From contig WJJW01000190.1 in the NCBI GenBank assembly GCA_014729455.1, positions 1-6,251 on the forward strand: 6,251 nucleotides of DNA, read 5' to 3'. The stretch is from Candidatus Eiseniibacteriota bacterium (GTDB lineage Bacteria; Eisenbacteria; RBG-16-71-46; CAIMUX01; VGJL01). The translations under genes and the position numbers were made by a program. The notes under the pieces are model-generated. The model searched no databases, had not been told where the DNA came from, and was given only the letters and a program-made list of their open reading frames with translations. Positions within the stretch are counted from its first letter, which is position 1. Every line of letters begins with the position of its first letter. Below, piece after piece: positions 1 to 6,251 of the stretch.

Positions 1-336
1 GGAGAGGACCAGGGCGGCGGTCGCCACCGCCCACGGCAGGGCGGTCCAGGAGCCGATCTTCCGCCGCAGCCTTGCGAGCGGACCGTCGGGGTCCGACCGC
101 CGGGCGGTCGGTTCCCGATCGAGGAACTGGTAGCGCGGCGATTCCTCCTCGATCTTCCATTCGCCGAGGAGCTGCCGGGTCGCGACCAGCTCCTCGAAGT
201 CCCTCCGGAGGGTCGCGTCGCCGGCGATCTCCCTTCGGATCTCCTTCTCCTCGGCCTCGGAGAGCTCCCCGTAGAGGAGGCCGATCAGCTTCTCGCGGCG
301 CGGGTCCAGTGGACCGTCTGGAGGTCTCTGTGTCAT
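1..336 (-). CDS. Putative membrane anti-sigma factor, N-terminal part (runs off left edge)
   Basis: An ATG at 336 opens a frame that stays open for all 112 codons to the window edge, so the C-terminus is missing. A GGGAG ribosome binding site lies 5 nt upstream. Residues 1-93 are charged and cytoplasmic in character, with a helical stretch at about 15-37 (EKLIGLLYGELSEAEEKEI) that resembles the first helices of anti-sigma domains. After basic residues (RLRRK, 89-93) a hydrophobic stretch starts at about 96 (SWTALPWAVATAALVLS) and looks like the start of a transmembrane segment. The gene begins 22 bp after the ECF sigma stop, the usual place for its cognate anti-sigma factor. The visible part has no Cys and no His, so the common HxxxCxxC zinc motif is absent. 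The anti-sigma role is inferred from context and topology; a sigma-operon membrane protein of other function is possible. Confidence 0.72.
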   Translation of the reverse strand, partial: MTQRPPDGPLDPRREKLIGLLYGELSEAEEKEIRREIAGDATLRRDFEELVATRQLLGEWKIEEESPRYQFLDREPTARRSDPDGPLARLRRKIGSWTALPWAVATAALVLS

Positions 337-341
337 GTCGT

Positions 342-346
342 CTCCC
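342..346 (-). promoter_or_regulatory. Ribosome binding site of the putative anti-sigma gene
   Basis: The minus strand reads GGGAG, 5 nt before the ATG at 336. It lies in the 22 bp gap after the sigma factor stop. It supports a real gene here, although the frame is open at the window edge. Confidence 0.6.
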
Positions 347-358
347 TTTCGCCCCGTC

Positions 359-934
359 TCAGATGAGCCCCCGCTGCCCAAGCAGCCGCCGCGCCGTCCG
401 CAGTCCGTAGAAGATCCGTGTCCGCACGGTCGCGGCCGGGACCCCCGTGATCTCGCCGATCTCCTCGGAAGTGAACCCGTGGTACTCGCGGAGCAGGATC
501 GCGGCGCGCTGCTCTTCCGGCAGCTTCTGCATCACTTCGGCCAGCGTCCGGTTCACGTCCGCCCGGCTCAACAGCTCCTCGGGAGAGAGGTCGCGCGCTC
601 GTTCGGCGGCCAACCGGCCCTCGTCGGCCCCTTCCTCCTCGAACGGCCGGACCTCGGCTTTCGCCCCGGCGGAGCGGTATCGGTCCCGGCAGAGGTTCAG
701 AGCGATGTGGTGCAGCCATGGCTTGAATTTGCGGCCGTCCCGCAACCTCCCGATGTTCTGGTACGCCTTGACGAGGGCCTCCTGGCAGACGTCCCGTGCG
801 TCCTCCTCGTTGCCGATCAGGCGAAGGACGTACCGGTAGATCGAACCCTGCCAGCGATCGGTGAGATCGTTGAACGCGCGGAGGTTCCCCTCCTGGCTCA
901 GCGTGACTAGCCGCTCGTCGGTCATCGTCTCCAC
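359..934 (-). CDS. ECF-family RNA polymerase sigma factor (sigma-70 group 4)
   Basis: A 191-residue protein, normal length for an ECF sigma factor, that would direct RNA polymerase to a small regulon. Region 2 spans about 15-85, with the conserved DARDVCQEALVKAYQNI stretch at 45-61 and KFKPWLHHIALNLCRDRYR at 69-87. Region 4 spans about 138-186, with LPEEQRAAILLREYHGFTSE followed by the helix-turn-helix EIGEITGVPAATVRTRI. The two are joined by an acidic linker. The start chosen is GTG 934, because GGAGG lies 7 nt upstream. The ATG at 925 (MTDERL) is a real alternative, with only a short-spaced GGAG. The frame stays open to an ATG at 1006, but the predicted promoter lies inside that extension, which argues against it. 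The next gene encodes a putative anti-sigma factor, suggesting control by sequestration at the membrane plus self-activation. Confidence 0.93.
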   Translation of the reverse strand: METMTDERLVTLSQEGNLRAFNDLTDRWQGSIYRYVLRLIGNEEDARDVCQEALVKAYQNIGRLRDGRKFKPWLHHIALNLCRDRYRSAGAKAEVRPFEEEGADEGRLAAERARDLSPEELLSRADVNRTLAEVMQKLPEEQRAAILLREYHGFTSEEIGEITGVPAATVRTRIFYGLRTARRLLGQRGLI

Positions 935-941
935 CCATCGG

Positions 942-946
942 CCTCC
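942..946 (-). promoter_or_regulatory. Ribosome binding site that decides the sigma factor start
   Basis: GGAGG on the minus strand sits 7 nt before GTG 934 and 16 nt before ATG 925. The spacing favours the GTG. A weaker GGAG 3 nt before ATG 925 keeps that start possible. Confidence 0.55.
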
Positions 947-973
947 GGCTGGATCATTCCCTCTTCGAGAGGC

Positions 974-1003
974 TAGACGGGGGGAAGGGGAGGGGTGTTC
1001 AAA
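974..1003 (-). promoter_or_regulatory. Predicted ECF-type promoter of the sigma/anti-sigma operon
   Basis: The minus strand carries TTTGAAC (997-1003) and CGTCTA (974-979). There are exactly 17 nt between GAAC and CGTC. This matches the classical ECF pattern: an AAC-containing -35 element and a CGTC-type -10 element, 16-17 nt apart. Transcription would start a few bases downstream of 974, giving a leader of roughly 30-35 nt before GTG 934. Since ECF operons are often transcribed by their own sigma factor, I infer positive autoregulation. The elements are seen directly; the function is inferred. Confidence 0.65.
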
Positions 1004-1029
1004 CATGCTGGATCGCAGAGTGGATCGAC

Positions 1030-1055
1030 GAGGGCGGCCCCGGGGAGGCCGCCTC
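1030..1055 (-). terminator. GC-rich hairpin, possible weak terminator of the thioredoxin gene
   Basis: A perfect 7 bp stem, GGCGGCC (1033-1039) with GGCCGCC (1047-1053), encloses a 7 nt loop. With one bulged base the stem extends to 9 bp (1030-1055). It lies 45 bp past the stop of the exported thioredoxin-fold gene and just upstream of the sigma promoter, where a terminator would insulate the two units. No T-run follows on either strand, so it is not a typical intrinsic terminator. Confidence 0.35.
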
Positions 1056-1099
1056 TAACTCACTGAAATACGGGAAGATACGACCTATCCCCCACAATG

Positions 1100-2059
1100 C
1101 TACTCGTTCCCGGAGCCGCGCAGCTCCACGGCCAGCGTGTCCAGAAACGCTCCCCCTCGCCCCAGCTCCCGGGCGCGGATGGCCGCATCCGCGTAGCAGT
1201 CGCCCCGGAGGCGGTACCGTCTTCCCGTCATGGCGACCGAGTAGTGGAGACGAGCGTTGGCGGGCTGGGTTTCGACCTTCTCGCAGATCCACTCCTCCCA
1301 TTCATCCACCCGCCCGAGAGTCTGCGCGGCCCGGAAGCTGGAGGCGACCGCCCCGCTGGTGGAGCTGGAATCCGGGTACCGGTCGAGGATCATCTGCCAG
1401 ATCTCGTAACACCCTTGCCAGTCCCCCTCGACGATCCGGGCGTACTTGGCCATCTTGACCAGCGCCTTCACGGCGTCGCCGCGCCGGTTCTCCGGATCGG
1501 CGTCCACGATCCGGACGAGCAGGCTCCCCGCCTCGGCGGAACGCCCCCGGTAGAGGTAGCGTTCGAAGACCGGCATCATCCGATCCGTCGAGCTCGGATT
1601 GGCCGCCAGTTCCTCTTCGAGAGCGGGAAGCGGATCGTAGCCGTCCCTCAGGGGTTCCGCCTCCGCGAAGAAGGCCTGGTTGTGCGTGTACCCCACGATT
1701 CGATCGATCTCCCTTCCGTCCGGATCGATGAAGAGCACGGCGGGAAGCCCGGTTACCGGGTACCGGCGCCGGAGATCCGCCCCCTCGGCGGCAGTACTCT
1801 CGATCTTCAACGGGATCAGGTCCTCGGTGAACTCCGCTGCCTCCGGCGTGCTCCAGAGCGCCTCGTCCATGTCGCCGCACGACCCGCAGTGCGGAGCCCA
1901 GACATCGATCATGACGATCTGGCCGGTCTCCGCGGCCTGCGCGAGGGCTTCCTCCAAGGTGAGGTCCGCCCACTCGACGCCTTGCCCCGCGGCCATCGCG
2001 GGCAGCAGGAACAGCATTGCGAGGGGGAACAAGACCGGATGCAGAACAGACCGCTTCAT
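1100..2059 (-). CDS. Exported thioredoxin-fold protein with TPR-like C-terminal half
   Basis: A 319-residue protein. Residues 1-26 form a signal peptide (MKRSV, hydrophobic core, AMAAG near a signal peptidase I site; no lipobox Cys), so it should act outside the cytoplasm. The thioredoxin domain covers about 30-135: VMIDVWAPHCGSC with the redox pair Cys58 and Cys61, and the cis-proline loop TGLP with Pro106, followed by AVLFIDPDG. The layout resembles thioredoxin_7/DsbD C-terminal-like domains. Residues 155-310 are helical with repeated aromatic/Ala patterns that look like degenerate TPRs, perhaps a protein-binding module. Start: ATG 2059 has GAGGAG 5 nt upstream and gives a normal signal peptide; ATG 2074 also has a usable GGAG. 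It follows the DUF255 gene by 54 bp, probably on one transcript. The role in disulfide or thiol chemistry is inferred; the partner is unknown. Confidence 0.85.
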   Translation of the reverse strand: MKRSVLHPVLFPLAMLFLLPAMAAGQGVEWADLTLEEALAQAAETGQIVMIDVWAPHCGSCGDMDEALWSTPEAAEFTEDLIPLKIESTAAEGADLRRRYPVTGLPAVLFIDPDGREIDRIVGYTHNQAFFAEAEPLRDGYDPLPALEEELAANPSSTDRMMPVFERYLYRGRSAEAGSLLVRIVDADPENRRGDAVKALVKMAKYARIVEGDWQGCYEIWQMILDRYPDSSSTSGAVASSFRAAQTLGRVDEWEEWICEKVETQPANARLHYSVAMTGRRYRLRGDCYADAAIRARELGRGGAFLDTLAVELRGSGNE

Positions 2060-2064
2060 CGCAA

Positions 2065-2070
2065 CTCCTC
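2065..2070 (-). promoter_or_regulatory. Ribosome binding site of the exported thioredoxin-fold gene
   Basis: GAGGAG on the minus strand, 5 nt before ATG 2059. It favours this start over the in-frame ATGs at 2074 and 2104, and this start places the signal peptide at the very N-terminus. Confidence 0.5.
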
Positions 2071-2113
2071 TCATCGTCTCTCCGATTCCGTCTCCGTCGT
2101 CCATCCTACCGGC

Positions 2114-4171
<2,058 letters not shown>

Positions 4172-4180
4172 CGGCACCCT

Positions 4181-4187
4181 CTCCTTT
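4181..4187 (-). promoter_or_regulatory. Ribosome binding site of the DUF255 gene
   Basis: AAAGGAG on the minus strand, 9 nt before ATG 4171. It supports this start over ATG 4210, for which the site would lie inside the coding region. A GTG two codons upstream of 4171 is a weaker alternative. Confidence 0.6.
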
Positions 4188-4237
4188 CGCGGGTTCGGCG
4201 GCCACCGCATCTCCGCGAACCGGCGAGGGTAGCACGT

Positions 4238-4477
4238 TCAGCCGGCGGATCGCTTGCGGGCGACGAGTCGCGCGACCGCCGCGAGGGAGGAAAAGTTCTC
4301 CGGCAGCACGTCGGCGTCGGAGATCCGGATCCCGAAGGTCCGTTCGAGGTAGGTGAGGAAGTCGATCATCGCGATCGAATCGAACAGCTCGTGGACCGGG
4401 ATCGCCTCGATCTCGCCTTCCGCGTCGGGCCGTTCGCGCCGCACGAAGCCGGTGATCTCCCGCAGGATCTCCTCCAC
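4238..4477 (-). CDS. Stand-alone acyl carrier protein
   Basis: A 79-residue acidic protein of typical carrier-protein size. The phosphopantetheine site is Ser34 in ELFDSIAMIDFL, a DSI variant of the usual DSL. Helix II continues as IDFLTYLERTFGI, and helix III lies in the VLPENFSSLAAVARLV region (57-72), as in ACP and peptidyl-carrier folds. Start: GTG 4477 with a strong AAGGAGGA 7 nt upstream, only 2 nt after the ligase stop, so translation is coupled to the ligase. The spacing suggests that the neighbouring AMP-forming ligase loads this carrier. It must be modified by a phosphopantetheinyl transferase encoded elsewhere. It is probably a specialised carrier and not the fatty-acid-synthesis ACP, because it sits with a ligase and not with fab genes. 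The bound acyl group is unknown. Confidence 0.9.
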   Translation of the reverse strand: MEEILREITGFVRRERPDAEGEIEAIPVHELFDSIAMIDFLTYLERTFGIRISDADVLPENFSSLAAVARLVARKRSAG

Positions 4478-4479
4478 GC

Positions 4480-5976
4480 TCAGTCCTCCTTCAGCTTGCG
4501 CCGATCCAGCTTGCCGTAGAGCGTGCGCGGGAGGGCGTCGACGACCTCGATCTCGCGCGGAATCTTGTACGAGGAGAGCGCTCGGCGCAGATGGATCTGC
4601 ACCACGTCCCCTCCGATCTCGGCCCCCTCCTCGAGAACGATCTTCGCCCTGACCGACTCGCCGGTCAGGGGATCGGGAACGCCGTAGACGCCCGCCTCGG
4701 CGACCCCGGCGACCTCGAGCATCTTGCGCTCGACGTCTTCGGGGGAGACCTTCTCGTTGCCGACGTTGATCACGTTGCTCGATCGGCCGGTGAGATGCAG
4801 CCGCCCCGCCTCGTCGAAGCGGCCGAGGTCCCCGGTGTGGAGCCAGCCGTCCCGGACCCGTTTCGCCGTCGCCTCCGGGTCCTGCCAGAAGCCGCGCATC
4901 AGGCTGTTGCCGGTCACGACGACCTCGCCGGTCTCCCCGGGCGGCAGGACGGCGCCCGACTCGGCGCGGATCTCGATCCGCGTCCCGCGGACGGCGGTGC
5001 CGACCGGATAGAACCGCGCCGGATCGTCTCCTCCCCGATCCTCGAGCCAGTGGTAGGAGATGCGCGGCGCGTTCTCGGTCGCGCCGTACATGTTCACCAC
5101 GCGCGTCGACGGGAACACCTCGCAGAGCGATGCGACGAGCCGGGCGTCGAGGAACTGCCCGCCCGACATCACGGTCCGCACGGCGTTCAGGTCCCAGTGA
5201 GCCGGCCGCTCCAGCCGCGTGAAGATCCGGAACGAGGTCGGGTTCGCCGCCAGGCCGGTCAACCGGTCCTCGTGGCAGGCCTGCAGCACCGCCATCGGGT
5301 AGCGCAGGTAGGTCGGGATCGGTCGGATCGCGGCCGCGGCGAGCGCGTGGGTGAGGAACTGGGAGACCGCGTACGCGTAGCAGGTCGGCGTGAAGGCGGC
5401 CGTCGAGTCCTCCGGCCCGAGCTCGAGGTATTCGGCGACCGCCCGGACGTTCGCCGAGACGGACGCCGCCGGCAGGACCACTCCCTTCGGCGCGCCGGTC
5501 GTCCCGCTCGTGTAGATGATCACGGCGTCGTCCGGCTCGGAGGCCGGCGCGTCGTCGTTGGCCGCGTAACGGTGGAGTTGGGCCCCCGCCGCGACGCAGT
5601 CGACCGGGTCGGGATCGACCGCGCCGACGGCCGGCGTCCCCGCCGAGAGGATCCAGGAGGGCCGCGCATGCTGGAAGCAGCGTCTCTGCTCGAACGGCGT
5701 CCAGGCGGTTCCGAAGAGGACCGCCGTCGCTCCGGCCGCCCGGATCCCGAGGAGGGCGACGAGGTAGCCGACGCTCGGATCGAGCGCGATGCCGATCCTC
5801 CGTCCCGGCCCGGCGCCGGCGGCGCGAAGCCGCGCGGCGAGCAGATCGACCTTGCGGCGCAGCTCGCCGTAGGTGCAACGGTCGGCCCCGAGGATCGCGG
5901 GGCGCTCGGCGTCGTCGGTCCGGCCGAGGATCTCCTCGTAGACGTCGGCGACCCGCGCTTCCCGGTTCCCGTTCAC
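4480..5976 (-). CDS. Stand-alone adenylate-forming ligase (ANL/AMP-binding superfamily)
   Basis: A 498-residue enzyme expected to activate a carboxylic or amino acid with ATP and transfer it to a thiol, here probably the adjacent carrier protein. All core motifs are present: P-loop-like A3 YTSGTTGAPKG (155-165), A5 MYGATEN (296-302), A7 LHTGDLGRF with Asp383, A8 hinge TGRSSNVINVGNEKVSPEDVE with Arg398, and A10 YGKLDRRKL with the catalytic Lys489. There is no fused carrier or condensation domain. Start: GTG 5976, overlapping the acyltransferase stop in GTGA, with GAGGTG 8 nt upstream; the next gene is 2 bp away. The INVGNEKV hinge is of the type seen in many acyl-CoA/acyl-ACP ligases and DltA-like enzymes. 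Substrate choice (fatty, hydroxy, aryl or amino acid) cannot be read safely; an acyl-CoA ligase is the main alternative. Confidence 0.93.
   Translation of the reverse strand: MNGNREARVADVYEEILGRTDDAERPAILGADRCTYGELRRKVDLLAARLRAAGAGPGRRIGIALDPSVGYLVALLGIRAAGATAVLFGTAWTPFEQRRCFQHARPSWILSAGTPAVGAVDPDPVDCVAAGAQLHRYAANDDAPASEPDDAVIIYTSGTTGAPKGVVLPAASVSANVRAVAEYLELGPEDSTAAFTPTCYAYAVSQFLTHALAAAAIRPIPTYLRYPMAVLQACHEDRLTGLAANPTSFRIFTRLERPAHWDLNAVRTVMSGGQFLDARLVASLCEVFPSTRVVNMYGATENAPRISYHWLEDRGGDDPARFYPVGTAVRGTRIEIRAESGAVLPPGETGEVVVTGNSLMRGFWQDPEATAKRVRDGWLHTGDLGRFDEAGRLHLTGRSSNVINVGNEKVSPEDVERKMLEVAGVAEAGVYGVPDPLTGESVRAKIVLEEGAEIGGDVVQIHLRRALSSYKIPREIEVVDALPRTLYGKLDRRKLKED
4484..4491 (-). promoter_or_regulatory. 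Strong ribosome binding site of the acyl carrier protein gene
   Basis: AAGGAGGA on the minus strand lies within the last codons of the ligase gene, 7 nt before GTG 4477. It decides the carrier protein start and supports a separate small protein. The same frame stays open far upstream through the ligase gene, but only as a shadow. Confidence 0.75.
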
Positions 5977-6251
5977 GGCCGGCGCACCTCGATCGGAGGC
6001 TGGGAGCGCACGACCCGCCCCGGGTTTCCGATCACGAAGGCGTTGTCCGGCACGTCCCGCAGCACGACCGCGCCGGCGGCGAGCTGGACGTTCTCGCCGA
6101 TCTTCACCCCGCCCGAGCGGATCACCGCCCCGACTCCCGAGGAGAAGTTCGCGCCGATCGTCGTCGTCGACCCGATCACCGTCCCTCCGCCCACGACGCA
6201 GTTCGGACCGATCGTCACGTCGTGCAGCACCTTCACCCCGCTGCCGATGAA
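5973..6251 (-). CDS. Hexapeptide-repeat (left-handed beta-helix) acyltransferase, C-terminal part
   Basis: The frame is open at the right edge (first visible residues FIGSGVKVLHDV), so the N-terminus is missing; the GTG at 6236 is an internal Val codon and not a convincing start. The 92 visible residues are tandem hexapeptide repeats of the [LIV]-G-x4 kind: IGPNCV, VGGGTV, IGSTTT, IGANFS, KIGENV. They end in the typical VPDNAFVIGNPGRVVR, as in CysE-, NeuD- and colanic-acid-type acetyltransferases. Such enzymes work as trimers and usually acetylate a sugar, a serine or a nucleotide sugar from acetyl-CoA; the LpxA/LpxD branch uses acyl-ACP. The stop overlaps the ligase start by 4 bp, so the three genes to its left form a coupled unit with it. 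Acceptor and donor are unknown; a serine O-acetyltransferase or a glycan-modifying enzyme is possible. Confidence 0.88.
   Translation of the reverse strand, partial: FIGSGVKVLHDVTIGPNCVVGGGTVIGSTTTIGANFSSGVGAVIRSGGVKIGENVQLAAGAVVLRDVPDNAFVIGNPGRVVRSQPPIEVRRP
5985..5990 (-). promoter_or_regulatory. Ribosome binding site of the ligase gene
   Basis: GAGGTG on the minus strand, 8 nt before GTG 5976 and inside the end of the acyltransferase gene. It is moderate in strength, fitting translational coupling through the GTGA overlap. Confidence 0.4.

Noticed and set aside
335..910. Plus-strand open frame opposite the sigma factor gene
   Set aside because: The minus strand here encodes a clear ECF sigma factor with regions 2 and 4. 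The plus frame has no recognisable motif and no fitting ribosome binding site.
960..972. Small hairpin (5 bp stem, TCG loop) in the sigma factor leader
   Set aside because: It is too short and weak to call a regulatory element without conservation data.
935..1006. Longer N-terminus of the sigma factor starting at ATG 1006
   Set aside because: The extra 24 residues are not typical of ECF sigma factors, and the predicted -35/-10 elements lie within them. GGAGG is well placed for GTG 934.
4172..4237. Imperfect inverted repeat (GGTTCG and CGAACC) between the carrier protein and DUF255 genes as a terminator
   Set aside because: The arms are only 6 bp with an 18 nt loop, and there is no T-run. 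This is expected by chance at this base composition. I see no promoter in the gap either.
4238..5878. Minus-strand open frame of 546 codons ending in the carrier protein sequence, suggesting a fusion protein
   Set aside because: Only the last 79 residues are real. The rest is an Arg/Gly-rich shadow of the ligase in another frame. A strong AAGGAGGA and a GTG at 4477 mark the true start of the carrier protein.

Overview
The window comes from a strongly GC-rich bacterial genome (about two thirds G+C by eye). Every gene I can support lies on the minus strand, so the genes read from right to left. The proteins suggest a free-living or environmental bacterium, possibly a high-GC lineage known mainly from metagenomes, but nothing here fixes the taxon.

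Right part (4238-6251, read leftward): the C-terminal part of a left-handed beta-helix (hexapeptide-repeat) acyltransferase, then a stand-alone adenylate-forming ligase (ANL/AMP-binding family), then a small acyl carrier protein. The first two overlap by 4 bp (GTGA) and the last two are 2 bp apart, so they form one translationally coupled unit. The likely logic is activation of a carboxylic or amino acid as its adenylate, loading onto the carrier protein, and later transfer. The substrate and the final acceptor are not visible.

Middle (1100-4171): a full-length cytoplasmic DUF255/YyaL-type protein (N-terminal thioredoxin domain with CHWC, C-terminal alpha/alpha-barrel-like region). After 54 bp comes an exported thioredoxin-fold protein (CGSC) with a TPR-like C-terminal half. 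The 66 bp gap after the carrier protein leaves open whether these two belong to the same transcript as the right part.

Left part (1-1099): a 165 bp gap with a GC-rich hairpin and a well-formed ECF-type promoter (TGAAC, 17 bp, CGTCTA), followed by an ECF sigma factor and, 22 bp further on, the N-terminal part of a putative membrane anti-sigma factor that runs off the left edge. This looks like a self-activating sigma/anti-sigma operon. The promoter position also settles that the sigma factor starts at 934 or 925 and not further upstream.

No RNA genes, mobile elements, CRISPR arrays or long repeats were seen. The very long plus-strand open frame over 1097-4519 is explained as a codon-bias shadow.
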